From contig NZ_KK211165.1 in NCBI RefSeq assembly GCF_000620705.1, positions 29,398 to 93,397 of the forward strand: DNA of 64,000 nucleotides, given 5' to 3'. Source of the DNA: Nocardioides sp. URHA0020. Lineage in GTDB: Bacteria; Actinomycetota; Actinomycetes; Propionibacteriales; Nocardioidaceae. How positions within the stretch are numbered: the first letter of the stretch is position 1; the number at the start of each line of letters is the position of its first letter. Below are positions 17,434 through 26,431 of this stretch, one piece after another. Both the position numbers and the translations under genes were made by a program. Below the pieces are notes generated by a model. That model did not search any database, was not told the DNA's origin, and saw only the letters and a program-made list of their open reading frames with translations.

Positions 17434-19896
17434 TCAGGTGAGAGCCCGCCGTACGGTCCAGGCGCCCGCTCCGACCAGCAGCAGCCCGAGGACGCCGAGG
17501 GGCAGCAGCGCCCCGGACGCGCCGGTGGCCGGCAGGACGGCGGCACCCGGTGTCGCTCCGCCATGGGGGTCCGCGACCGTCGGGGTGTCCGCCGTGGCGG
17601 GCCTGACCACGAGCGACGCGCGCACCACCAGCGCATCGCCCACCTGCCTGCCGTCGAGGACGGGCTGCAGCTCCACCTCGGCAGCCAGCTCCGTCGTCTC
17701 GTCGACGGTGGTCTCGCAGGTGACCCGGGTGCTCCCGCCCGCGGGCACGGAGAAGTCGTCGTCGTCGCAGCCCGGTGCGCCGGTCAGCTCTAGCACGCCG
17801 TCCTCGAGCGCCACGTCGCCGGTGTTGACGACGTCGATCGAGACGGTGAACGGCGTCCCCTCCTCGGGCACCTCGGGAGTCGTGGTGATGTCGACGCGCG
17901 CCGCGGGCTCGGTCACGTCGACCGTCGCGGTCGCCCGGTCGGTGACGTCGAAGCCGGCCGGCGACGTCGCGGTCACCGTGGCGGTGTTGCGCAGGTCGTC
18001 GGTGCCGGCGGTCGACGTGCACGTCCACTGCTCGGTGGCGCCGACCGCGAGGGCGGCGGAGGTGCGGTCGCACCCGGGGGTCTGCGGGTCGGTCACGGAC
18101 ACGTCGGCGAGCGGCACCGAGCCGGTGTTGCGGACCTGCAGCGACCAGGTGACCAGGTCGCCGGGGGCCGCGCGCTCGACGTCCGCGGCCTTCGTGATCG
18201 TGATCGCCGGCGCCTCGGTCGTGACGGACGCCGACGCGGTGTCGCTCACGCCCAGGCCCAGCCCGTCGGTCCCGGTCGCGGTGGCGGTGTTGGTGAGGTC
18301 GGCGGTGACGGTGCCGGTGCAGTCGTACGTCGTGTCCGCGCCGGCTGCGAGCGGGCCGAGGTCGCGACGGTCGCAGGCGTCGACCACGTCGTCGTCGACG
18401 GCGACCGGGTCCAGCGGGGTGTCACCGGTGTTGTCGACGCGGATGGTCCAGGTGACGGGGTGCCCCGCACGGACGACGGCCGCCGACGCGGTCTTGGACA
18501 CGGCGATCGCCGGGTGGAGCACGTCGACGGTGGCCCTCGCCGTGTCGGAGAGGGCGCCTCCACCAGCATCCGTGCCGGTCACCGTCGCGGTGTTGGTCAG
18601 GTCGTCGGCGGGCGCGGTCGACGTGCACGTGTAGGTGCTCTCCTGCCCGGCGGCCAGGGCGCCGACGGCGCGGGCGCAGCCCGGCACCTCGACGTCGGCA
18701 ACGGCGACGCCGGTGGCGTCGGCCGTGCTCGGGTTGGACACCCGGATCGTCCAGGTCAGCGGGTCACCGGGGTGGGCGGCCGCCGGGCTGACCGACTTCT
18801 CGATGCACAGCGACGGGACCGGCACCGAGAGCGCGAGGCCGGTGAGCAGGAACGCGTCGCCACTGGTCCTGACCTGCAGCGCGGCCGACGTGTCGCCCGG
18901 GGCGATGACCCCCGACGGCACCGTCAGCGAGGTCGCGTCGATCGAGAAGTTGTTGGGGTAGTCGGGGGAGCCCTGGTGGTCGGCCGTGGAGTTGAAGAAG
19001 TTGGCGAGCGCGCCGGTGTTGGGCTCGGGGAGGTTCGTCCCGTTCAGGAGCAGCTGGTCGCCGGTCTGGCCGCTGTCACCCTCGAAGGCCGTGACGCCGA
19101 GGTGGGCGGGAGTCCCGGCGACGCGCAGCCCGGCGACGGTCGCGTCGAGCGGCGGGTCCGAGACGCCCTGGCGGACGTGGCCGTCGTACACGAAGACCTC
19201 CCGCCGCTGCACGGCGCACCCGGCGTCCGGGGTGTCGTAGACGACCGTCACCGACCAGCCACCCCAGCAGCCCAGGCCCGTCGGGGCGAAGACGTTGCCG
19301 ACGGTGACCGTCACGGGACGGCCGTCAGGGAGGTCGGCGAACGCGTCACTGACATCGGCGTCGGCGCTGTAGTAGCCGACCGAGGCCGTGTCGGTCGTGT
19401 AGCCGGCCGGGCTCACGTCGCGGGTGGCGGCGTCACCGACGGTGAGGCGCACCTGCTGCGTCGCCGCCGAGCCGGGCGGATAGGTGCCGGCGGCGCCCAC
19501 CCCGCACTGCTGCCCGTCGCGGTTGCCGCCCCACTGGAGCCGGGCGTACGTCGCGTGCGCGCCCGCCGGGATCGTCACGCTCGCCGTCGAGGAGTTGTAC
19601 GTCGTCGGGTCCGGGTCGACGTCGGCGTACGTCATCGCGAAGCGGTTGTTGTTGAAGGAGTTCCCACGCCTGCTCGCGGCCAGGCACTCCGTGCGCGCTG
19701 TCCCCGCGGCGACCGGGCAGACCAGGACCGCGTTGCCGGAGATGGTGAAGTCGCCGTTGACCTGCTCGTCGTGGATGCGGGTGAGCGGCGCGAACACCGC
19801 GGCGTCGCTCGGCGACGGGGCCAGGGCCATCGCCAGCGCGAGCTGCGTGCCGGCGGCGACGACCGCCAGGAGGACCCGACTCGACCAGCGCGGCAC
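17434..19896 (-). CDS. Cell-wall anchored surface protein with DUF11 repeats and LPXTG-type signal
   Basis: An 820-residue secreted protein. Order: signal peptide (about 1-32, ending SPSDA), a DUF3344-like N-terminal beta domain (about 40-340), three to four DUF11/CARDB-like Ig repeats of 85-95 residues (each with a P-G-D/ vTWtI..N.G pattern and a paired Cys), then LPATG, a hydrophobic helix and a positive tail as a sortase signal. It is probably a wall-attached stalk or adhesin. No sortase gene is nearby. Confidence 0.88.
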   Translation of the reverse strand: MPRWSSRVLLAVVAAGTQLALAMALAPSPSDAAVFAPLTRIHDEQVNGDFTISGNAVLVCPVAAGTARTECLAASRRGNSFNNNRFAMTYADVDPDPTTYNSSTASVTIPAGAHATYARLQWGGNRDGQQCGVGAAGTYPPGSAATQQVRLTVGDAATRDVSPAGYTTDTASVGYYSADADVSDAFADLPDGRPVTVTVGNVFAPTGLGCWGGWSVTVVYDTPDAGCAVQRREVFVYDGHVRQGVSDPPLDATVAGLRVAGTPAHLGVTAFEGDSGQTGDQLLLNGTNLPEPNTGALANFFNSTADHQGSPDYPNNFSIDATSLTVPSGVIAPGDTSAALQVRTSGDAFLLTGLALSVPVPSLCIEKSVSPAAAHPGDPLTWTIRVSNPSTADATGVAVADVEVPGCARAVGALAAGQESTYTCTSTAPADDLTNTATVTGTDAGGGALSDTARATVDVLHPAIAVSKTASAAVVRAGHPVTWTIRVDNTGDTPLDPVAVDDDVVDACDRRDLGPLAAGADTTYDCTGTVTADLTNTATATGTDGLGLGVSDTASASVTTEAPAITITKAADVERAAPGDLVTWSLQVRNTGSVPLADVSVTDPQTPGCDRTSAALAVGATEQWTCTSTAGTDDLRNTATVTATSPAGFDVTDRATATVDVTEPAARVDITTTPEVPEEGTPFTVSIDVVNTGDVALEDGVLELTGAPGCDDDDFSVPAGGSTRVTCETTVDETTELAAEVELQPVLDGRQVGDALVVRASLVVRPATADTPTVADPHGGATPGAAVLPATGASGALLPLGVLGLLLVGAGAWTVRRALT

Positions 19897-20043
19897 GCCT
19901 ACCCCTCGGTCCGTTGCCCGCGGTACCCGAGCCGCGTGCCGGGTCGAGCCTAGGTCAGGAGGTGGCCCGGGTCACGCCCCGAGCTGTGATCGGGATCGCG
20001 CCGTACGGTCATGACCTCGGCGCCGGTGCCTCGTTGGGGGGGC

Positions 20044-20220
20044 ATGACGGACGACGACGACCAGCGCCGCGGCCGGGACGACGGCCACCGGTACGACGCG
20101 CCCGAGACCGACGAGAGCCGGGCCAGCAAGGAGTGGGTGTACGTCGTCCTCGGCGTGCTCGTCCTGGTCCTGATGGTCCTGGTCGCGACCGGCAAGGTGC
20201 AGATCTTCCCGGGCGGGTAG
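20044..20220 (+). CDS. Small single-pass membrane protein
   Basis: A 58-residue protein: a highly charged N-terminal half (MTDDDDQRRGRDDGHRYD) followed by one transmembrane helix (WVYVVLGVLVLVLMVLVATG) and a short tail. The ATG at 20044 is preferred over 20011. It belongs to no family I recognise. It is divergent from the DUF11 gene and followed 11 bp later by the long palindrome. Confidence 0.6.
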   Translation: MTDDDDQRRGRDDGHRYDAPETDESRASKEWVYVVLGVLVLVLMVLVATGKVQIFPGG

Positions 20221-20231
20221 CCGGGGCCGTC

Positions 20232-20319
20232 GGAATCACCGGTTCACCGGTGATCGCCTCACTTCTCAGGCGTTGCAACAGCCGAGAAGTGCCGCGATCC
20301 CCGGTGCACCGGTGATTCC
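20232..20319. repeat. 88-bp near-perfect inverted repeat between convergent genes
   Basis: Left arm 20232-20271 and right arm 20281-20319 pair almost completely (about 34 of 38 positions, one bulge) around a 9-base loop. The arms begin GGAATCACCGGT and end ACCGGTGATTCC; the CACTTCTC / GAGAAGTG block forms the stem near the loop. The left arm itself contains a 20-bp palindrome, ATCACCGGTTCACCGGTGAT (20234-20253). It lies between the small membrane protein gene and upp, which converge, so it may act as a two-way terminator, but size and nested symmetry exceed an ordinary terminator. Confidence 0.85.
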
Positions 20320-20342
20320 TGGGGCAGGCGGGACCAGCCCGC

Positions 20343-20984
20343 TCAGCCCACCACGCCGTACAGCCGGTCACCGGCGTCGCCGAGGCCGGGGACGATGTAG
20401 CCCTTCTCGTTGAGCCTCTCGTCCATCGCGGCGGTCACCACGGTGACGGGGACGTCGAGGCCCTCGAGCTCCTTCTCCAGGCGGGCGCAGCCCTCCGGGG
20501 CGGCCAGCAGGCAGACCGCGGTGATGTGGTCGGCGCCGCGGTCGGTGAGGAACTTGATCGCCGCGGCGAGGGTGCCGCCGGTCGCGAGCATCGGGTCGAG
20601 GACGTAGCACTGGCGTCCGGACAGGTCGTCGGGCAGGCGCTCGGCGTACGTCGCGGCCTCGAGCGTCTCCTCGTTGCGGATCATGCCGAGGAAGCCGACC
20701 TCGGCCGTGGGCAGCAGGCGCATCATGCCGTCGAGCATGCCCAGGCCGGCGCGCAGGATCGGGACCACCAGCGGCCGGGGCCTCGCCAGCTTGATGCCGG
20801 TGGCGGGGGCGACCGGCGTGACGATGTCGAAGGGCTCCACCCGGACGTCGCGGGTGGCCTCGTAGGCGAGCAGCGTGACCAGCTCGTCGGCCAGGCTGCG
20901 GAACGTCGGGGAGTCGGTGCCGACGTCGCGCAGCACGGTGAGCTTGTGGGCGACGAGCGGGTGGTCGACGACGTGGGTGCGCAT
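20343..20984 (-). CDS. upp: Uracil phosphoribosyltransferase
   Basis: A 213-residue cytoplasmic enzyme forming UMP from uracil and PRPP. The PRPP loop reads [16 protein letters not shown], the substrate region [17 protein letters not shown] is present, and the C-terminal uracil-binding segment is [11 protein letters not shown]. Start ATG at 20984 gives the usual family length. It is divergent from the TadA-associated gene. Confidence 0.97.
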   Translation of the reverse strand: MRTHVVDHPLVAHKLTVLRDVGTDSPTFRSLADELVTLLAYEATRDVRVEPFDIVTPVAPATGIKLARPRPLVVPILRAGLGMLDGMMRLLPTAEVGFLGMIRNEETLEAATYAERLPDDLSGRQCYVLDPMLATGGTLAAAIKFLTDRGADHITAVCLLAAPEGCARLEKELEGLDVPVTVVTAAMDERLNEKGYIVPGLGDAGDRLYGVVG

Positions 20985-21086
20985 AGCCGGAACACTAGTG
21001 CTCCACCAGGGAAAGGGGCTTGGCCGCACCAACCTGGTCTGACACTCTGGAAGACCCAACGCGGCACTCGGAAACGGAGGCACGCC

Positions 21087-21572
21087 ATGACCGACGACAT
21101 CGAGGCCGTCGACTTCGCTCTGGCCGCGTTCCGCGAGGAGGGCGTCTGGACCGTCGCCGAGCTCGCCCACGACGTGATCGAGGACGTCGACCGGCTCTCA
21201 CACGCGCTGCGCCGCCTCCCCGGCGACGGTGGTGCGGTCGGCCTGGTCGCGATGGACGAGGACTTCTTCGTGATCGTCCGGGTCGCTGGCCCGACCACCC
21301 GCGTGCTGCTCTCCGACATCACCGCCGCCGACGAGTGGGAGCTGGCCAGCTCGGCCGTCAGCTTCCTCGGCCTGCCGCCGCCGGAGGACGAGGACGACCA
21401 GGTCCCGGCGGGTGACCTGGACCTGCTCGGAGACCTGGGCATGCACGCGATGGACATGGGCGTGCTGCTCGACGACGTCGACCTCTACCCCGACGAGATG
21501 CTCTCCGACGTGGCCCGCAGGCTCGGGTTCGGCGAGCTCTTCGACGACGCGATCGGTCTCACCTCGGCGTGA
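21087..21572 (+). CDS. tRNA adenosine deaminase-associated protein
   Basis: A 161-residue acidic protein of the actinobacterial family found next to tadA (often named tRNA adenosine deaminase-associated protein). The N-terminus [19 protein letters not shown], a central [18 protein letters not shown] and a Glu/Asp-rich C-terminal half are visible. GGAGG precedes the ATG. tadA begins inside its stop codon (GTGA), implying coupled translation. The biochemical role is unknown; a TadA partner is inferred from constant linkage. Confidence 0.85.
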   Translation: MTDDIEAVDFALAAFREEGVWTVAELAHDVIEDVDRLSHALRRLPGDGGAVGLVAMDEDFFVIVRVAGPTTRVLLSDITAADEWELASSAVSFLGLPPPEDEDDQVPAGDLDLLGDLGMHAMDMGVLLDDVDLYPDEMLSDVARRLGFGELFDDAIGLTSA

Positions 21573-22027
21573 GCATCGGACGCTGGGACGGCGCGATGCT
21601 CGCCGCCCTCGAGGAGGCGCGCGCCGCGCTGGCGACCGACGACGTCCCCATCGGCGCGGTCGTCCTGGACCCGAGCGGTACGCCGGTCGGGCGCGGCCGC
21701 AACGTCCGCGAGGCCGACCACGACCCGACCGGGCACGCCGAGGTGGTCGCGCTCCGCGAGGCGGCCCGGGCGCGCGGTGAGTGGCGGCTCGACGGGCACA
21801 CCCTGGTCGTCACCCTGGAGCCGTGCACCATGTGCGCCGGCGCCGCCGTGCTCGCCCGGGTGGGCCGCGTGGTCTTCGGCGCGTGGGACCCCAAGGCCGG
21901 TGCCGTCGGCAGCCTGTGGGACGTCGTACGGGACCGTCGCCTCAACCACCGGCCCGAGGTCGTCGCCGGGGTGCTGGCCGACGAGTCGGCGGCGCTGCTC
22001 GAGGAGTTCTTCGCCGGCCATCGCTGA
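21569..22027 (+). CDS. tadA: tRNA adenosine(34) deaminase
   Basis: A 152-residue zinc deaminase converting A34 to inosine in tRNA-Arg(ACG). The zinc motif is GHAEVVAL (His ligand, catalytic Glu) with EPCTMCAGA (two Cys ligands). The GTG start overlaps the stop of the upstream partner gene. Length matches the family. Confidence 0.95.
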   Translation: MSIGRWDGAMLAALEEARAALATDDVPIGAVVLDPSGTPVGRGRNVREADHDPTGHAEVVALREAARARGEWRLDGHTLVVTLEPCTMCAGAAVLARVGRVVFGAWDPKAGAVGSLWDVVRDRRLNHRPEVVAGVLADESAALLEEFFAGHR

Positions 22028-22097
22028 CCGCGGTGCTGATACCAACCGTCCGTCCTGGTGATTGGCGGGGCCGCGGCCGGGCCGTGAGGGTGGTCAC

Positions 22098-24671
22098 ATG
22101 CGAGTTCGAGTCGAGCACCTGGACCACCCCGTCGGCATCTCCGAGCGGCGGCCGCGCCTCTCCTGGCAGCTGCCCGCCGACGCCGTCGCCCAGGACGCCT
22201 ACGAGCTGGAGGTCGACGGGACGTCGTACGGGCGGACGGACTCGGCCGAGACGGTGCTCGTCCCCTGGCCGGCCGACGAGCTCGGGTCCGGAGAGCGGCG
22301 CCGCGTCCGGGTGCACGTGTGGGCCGACGGTCGCGACCTCGGCTGGTCGGAGCCCACGGGGCTCGAGACCGGGCTGCTGGACGCCGCCGACTGGACGGCC
22401 GCCTGGGTCGGCGCGGACGAGGCCGAGGTGCCGCCCGCCGGCGAGCGGCCGGCGTACCGCCTGCGCGGCGAGGTCTTCGTCAACGCCCCCGTGCGCAGCG
22501 CCCGGCTGCACGTCACCGCCCACGGCCTGCACGAGACCTCGCTCGACGGTGTCCGGGTGGGCGACGACGAGCTCGCGCCCGGCTACACCGAGTACGCCGT
22601 GCACACGCACGTGCGCGTCCACGACGTCACCGAGCGGCTCACCCCGGGCCGGCACGTGCTCGACGCGCTGCTGGCCGACGGGTGGTTCCGCGGCAAGGTG
22701 GGCGCACCGCGGGCCAGCGACCAGTGGGGCGACCGTACGGCGTACCTCGCCCAGCTCGTCGTCGAGCACGAGGACGGCACGACCACCGTGCACGGCACCG
22801 GGCCGGACTGGCAGTGGACCACCTCGCACGTGGTGGCTGCCGACCTCATCGACGGCCAGCGCGAGGACCGACGCCTCGTCGAGCCCAGCGGCTGGCGGCC
22901 CGTCGTCGTCGCGGAGGTCGGCTACGACGCGCTGACCTCCTCGCCCGCCCCGCCCGTGCGGGCCGTCGAGGAGCTGCGTCCGGTGTCGGTGACCGCGGTC
23001 CGCGACGGCGTCCAGGTGGTCGACCTCGGCCAGAACATCAACGGGCACGTGCGCCTGAGCGCCCTCGGCCCGACGGGGACCGAGGTCACGCTCACCCACG
23101 GCGAGGCCCTCGGCGCCGACGGCGACGTGACGATGGACCACCTGGTGCCGAACCTGCCGTTCCTGCCCGACCTCACCGCCGGCCAGGTCGACCACGTCGT
23201 CTCCGCGGGGGTCGAGGGCGACGTCTTCGAGCCGCGCTTCACCACCCACGGCTTCCGCTACGTGCGCGTCGAGGGCGACCTGCCGCCGATCTCGGCGGCC
23301 GACGTCACCGGCGTGGTGGTGCACACCGACCTGCCGCGGCGCGGTGGGTTCACCTGCTCCGACGAGCGGCTCAACCGGCTCCACGACGCCGCGGTCTGGA
23401 GCTTCCGCGGCAACGCGTGCGACGTGCCGACCGACTGCCCGACGCGCGAGCGGGCCGGGTGGACGGGCGACTGGCAGCTCTACGTGCCGACCGCGTCGTA
23501 CCTCTACGACGTCGCCGGCTTCTCCCTCAAGTGGTTGCGCGACCTCGCCGCGATGCAGTGGGACGACGGCACCCTCAACAACATGGCGCCGATCCCGGTG
23601 GCCGAGCGCACCGGCTTCCTCGAGCAGGTCAACGGCTCGGCAGGGTGGGGCGATGCCGTCGTGCTGGTGCCACTCGAGCTCTACCGCGAGTACGGCGACG
23701 TCGCGGTGCTCGCCGAGCTGTGGCCGGCGGTGGTGGCGTGGCTGGACCGGACCGAGCGGATGGCCGGCCACGACCGGCACCCCGACCGGATCGCCCGGCA
23801 CCCCGAGCCGCGTCCCCACGACCGCTACCTGTGGGACACCGGCTTCCACTGGGGCGAGTGGCTCGAGCCCGACGGCAACCCGGCCGACTTCGAGGCCTTC
23901 ATCAAGGAGGACAAGTCCGTCGTCGCCACCGCCTTCTACGCCTGGTCGACCCGGCACGCCGCGGAGATCGCGAGGGTGCTCGACGACAAGGTGGCCGCCG
24001 ACCGGTACGACGAGCTGTCGCGCGCCGTCGTCGACGCGTGGGTCGCGGAGTTCGTGGTGGAGGGGCGCGTGGTGCCCCACACCCAGGCCAACCTGGTGCG
24101 CGCGCTGGCCTTCGACCTGCTGCCGGAGTCGCTGCGCCGGCGCGCGGCCGACGACCTCGCCATGCTGGTGCGGGACGTCGGCGTCCACGTCGGCACCGGC
24201 TTCCTCGCCACCCCCGACCTGCTGCCGGTGCTCGCCGACCACGGCCACCTCGACCTGGCCTACGAGCTGCTGATGCAGGACAGCTCGCCGTCGTGGCTGG
24301 CGATGGTCGACCGCGGCGCCACCACCGTGTGGGAGCTGTGGGACGGCATCGACGCCGATGGCGTGCCGCACGAGTCGCTCAGCCACTACTCCAAGGGTGC
24401 GGTGATCTCCTTCCTGCACCGCTACAGCGCCGGACTGCGGCGTACGTCGCCCACGTGGCGCACCTTCGAGGTCGCCCCGCGTCCCGGCGCAGGGCTCACC
24501 TGGACCCGCACCCACCACGACTCCCCGCACGGCCGGATCTCGGTCGCGTGGGAGCTGAGCGAGGGGGGCCTCTCCCTGGACGTCACCGTCCCGCCGGGCT
24601 GCACCGCCACCGTCGTGCTGCCGTCGGGTGCGACGGAGGAGGTGGGCCCGGGGGAGCACTCATTCGGCTGA
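22098..24671 (+). CDS. Alpha-L-rhamnosidase (GH78)
   Basis: An 857-residue glycoside hydrolase releasing terminal L-rhamnose. Order: N-terminal fibronectin-like region (VEHLDHPVGISERRPRLSW), two beta-sandwich domains, an (alpha/alpha)6 barrel with DCPTRERAGWTGDWQ (GH78 signature carrying acidic catalytic residues) and WDTGFHWGEWLEP, and a C-terminal beta domain. No signal peptide, so it acts in the cytoplasm on imported glycosides. ATG 22098 has AGGGTGG upstream. Confidence 0.93.
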   Translation: MRVRVEHLDHPVGISERRPRLSWQLPADAVAQDAYELEVDGTSYGRTDSAETVLVPWPADELGSGERRRVRVHVWADGRDLGWSEPTGLETGLLDAADWTAAWVGADEAEVPPAGERPAYRLRGEVFVNAPVRSARLHVTAHGLHETSLDGVRVGDDELAPGYTEYAVHTHVRVHDVTERLTPGRHVLDALLADGWFRGKVGAPRASDQWGDRTAYLAQLVVEHEDGTTTVHGTGPDWQWTTSHVVAADLIDGQREDRRLVEPSGWRPVVVAEVGYDALTSSPAPPVRAVEELRPVSVTAVRDGVQVVDLGQNINGHVRLSALGPTGTEVTLTHGEALGADGDVTMDHLVPNLPFLPDLTAGQVDHVVSAGVEGDVFEPRFTTHGFRYVRVEGDLPPISAADVTGVVVHTDLPRRGGFTCSDERLNRLHDAAVWSFRGNACDVPTDCPTRERAGWTGDWQLYVPTASYLYDVAGFSLKWLRDLAAMQWDDGTLNNMAPIPVAERTGFLEQVNGSAGWGDAVVLVPLELYREYGDVAVLAELWPAVVAWLDRTERMAGHDRHPDRIARHPEPRPHDRYLWDTGFHWGEWLEPDGNPADFEAFIKEDKSVVATAFYAWSTRHAAEIARVLDDKVAADRYDELSRAVVDAWVAEFVVEGRVVPHTQANLVRALAFDLLPESLRRRAADDLAMLVRDVGVHVGTGFLATPDLLPVLADHGHLDLAYELLMQDSSPSWLAMVDRGATTVWELWDGIDADGVPHESLSHYSKGAVISFLHRYSAGLRRTSPTWRTFEVAPRPGAGLTWTRTHHDSPHGRISVAWELSEGGLSLDVTVPPGCTATVVLPSGATEEVGPGEHSFG

Positions 24672-24682
24672 GGTCGGCGCTC

Positions 24683-25747
24683 TCAGAGGTAGATGTGCCG
24701 AGCCGCGAAGCCCGCGCGGACGGCGTCCGCGGCCCGACGGCCGTCACGCGCCAGTGCGGCGTCGTACGTCGCCTTCGCCGCGGCCTGGAAGGAGGTGTCG
24801 GGCGTGTAGTCGAACTGGCTGTCGATCAGCGTGGTGTCCCACGCCCGCGAGCCGATCCCGAGCGCGGCGTACCGCTGCCGGATGTCCCACAGGGCTCCGC
24901 TCCAGATCGTGCCGTCGGCGTGCACCTCGCCCTGTCGGTCCTCGAGCACCAGGCCGGAGTCGAGCCGACGCAGGCAGTGCGGCCTGGTCGAGGTGTAGGA
25001 GACGGAGTCCCAGTCGGCCACGCACGGTGCGGGGGTCCTGACCGGCCAGCCGTACTGCCCGGCCGCGTCGAGGCCGACGGTCACCGCGAGGTAGTCGCCG
25101 AACGCCTCGCCGATGGAGCCCGCGTCCAGGCTCGAGCCGAAGCCGGGCACCTGCGAGTCGTGCACGGCGTGCCCGTACTCGTGGACGATGACCTCACCGT
25201 CCTCGCCGTCGTCGACGCCGCCCTTGCCGAGCCGGATGAAGTCCTGCTTGTCGGTGGAGTAGCTGTTGTCGATGCCGTACTGGTCGACCCGCACGTCCTG
25301 GCTCTCCGCGTTGACGGCCGGCAGTCGGGTGCCGAAGCCCAGGGACTGCAGGTACTCCTGGGCCTGGTTGACCCAGAAGTACGCCATCACCTGCTCGAAG
25401 CGGTCGTCGTCGCGGGTGTAGACGAAGCTGTTGACCGTGCTGTACGCCGCGGGCCCGGTGCTGCTGCGCACGTTGGCCCACCTGCCGTCGAGGTAGCCGG
25501 AGCCGTCGAGGTTCCGCAGCGCGACGGAGGCGTACGCTGTCGCGGGGACCGCCGAGGCGGCGTCCTTCTGGTCGGTGAGGGACTGGTCGCCCGAGGACTG
25601 GACCGGGTTGACCTCGAAGACGCTGCCGGTGCCTGTCGTGCTGTCGCTGCCCGGCTTGGTCGCGTCGGCCGGGGCGGCGAGGACGCCCGCGCCGAGCAGG
25701 CAGGTGGCGGCGAGCATCGCCGCCGCGGTCCGAGGTGTGTGGATCAT
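24683..25747 (-). CDS. Secreted zinc metalloprotease (M36/thermolysin-like, gluzincin)
   Basis: A 354-residue protein with a signal peptide (about 1-29, ending APADA). The zinc site is HEYGHAVHD near residue 190 (HExxH), and GSIGEAFGDYLA about 25 residues later supplies the third ligand Glu as in gluzincins. GGGAGGA precedes the ATG. It is shorter than fungalysins and has no obvious FTP propeptide, so it may be a compact relative. It would act outside the cell. The rhamnosidase gene converges on it with an 11-bp gap. Confidence 0.82.
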   Translation of the reverse strand: MIHTPRTAAAMLAATCLLGAGVLAAPADATKPGSDSTTGTGSVFEVNPVQSSGDQSLTDQKDAASAVPATAYASVALRNLDGSGYLDGRWANVRSSTGPAAYSTVNSFVYTRDDDRFEQVMAYFWVNQAQEYLQSLGFGTRLPAVNAESQDVRVDQYGIDNSYSTDKQDFIRLGKGGVDDGEDGEVIVHEYGHAVHDSQVPGFGSSLDAGSIGEAFGDYLAVTVGLDAAGQYGWPVRTPAPCVADWDSVSYTSTRPHCLRRLDSGLVLEDRQGEVHADGTIWSGALWDIRQRYAALGIGSRAWDTTLIDSQFDYTPDTSFQAAAKATYDAALARDGRRAADAVRAGFAARHIYL

Positions 25748-25841
25748 CCGATTCCTCCCGAGCAGGTTCCCCGCCGGGACCGATGTCTCGACAGCAGGAC
25801 ATGTCGTGAGAGGGGAGTGCCGTTACATCCACCGGGACGGA

Positions 25842-26375
25842 TCAGTCCCGCGGGCCGCCGTGCATCAGGCCGTCGAGCCCGCCGATGCTCTCCACCAGCT
25901 GGGGGTCGAGCTCGCCGTCGACCAGCACGAAGACCACCCGCGCGACCTCGGTGCCCCGGTTGGCCCAGGCGTGGTCGGTGCCGCGCTGCACGACGATGTC
26001 GCCGGCGCGCAGCGTGACCTCGGAGTCGTCGAGGACCAGGGTGATCTCGCCCGAGAGCACGATGCCGTAGTCGATCGACGCCGTGCGGTGCACCGGGGAC
26101 TGCAGGCCACGCTCGTCGAGGTGGCCGGGAGCGAACTCGTTGATCCGGATCTTCGTGCCCAGCGGCGGTGGCGGTACGGCGAGGGTGCGCTGCGTCGGCT
26201 CGTCGGGCTCGACGGCCGTCACCCGCGCGGGCGCCCCGGACGTGTTCCAGACCTCGTGGAAGTCCACGCCGTCGTCCGGCAGCGACCGGCTCACCGGCAC
26301 CGGACCGTCCGACAGCACCACGGACACTCCGGAGGGCGTGTGGCCGGTGACCACGCGGCGGGGGATGCTCGTCAT
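25842..26375 (-). CDS. Cupin-domain protein
   Basis: A 177-residue single-cupin protein. The second cupin motif is in IDYGIVLSGEITLVLDDSE, with the first motif replaced by a weakly conserved HRTASIDYG and the later GTDHAWANRGTEVARVVFVL stretch. The pattern is that of cupin_2 proteins, often sugar- or aromatic-acid-related enzymes or sensors. The substrate is unknown. It sits between the protease gene and the uronate genes on the same strand. Confidence 0.78.
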   Translation of the reverse strand: MTSIPRRVVTGHTPSGVSVVLSDGPVPVSRSLPDDGVDFHEVWNTSGAPARVTAVEPDEPTQRTLAVPPPPLGTKIRINEFAPGHLDERGLQSPVHRTASIDYGIVLSGEITLVLDDSEVTLRAGDIVVQRGTDHAWANRGTEVARVVFVLVDGELDPQLVESIGGLDGLMHGGPRD

Positions 26376-26431
26376 GGCGCCGAGTCAACGGCAGCCACAC
26401 GGGCGCAGCAAGGCTCCGGCCGATCGCGGCC

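Noticed and set aside
22028..22097. Possible tRNA gene after tadA
   Set aside because: I looked for acceptor and T-arm patterns, because tRNA genes sometimes follow tadA, and saw none.
21942..24659. 905-codon minus-strand frame
   Set aside because: Antisense shadow of the alpha-L-rhamnosidase gene; composition is typical of third-position GC bias.
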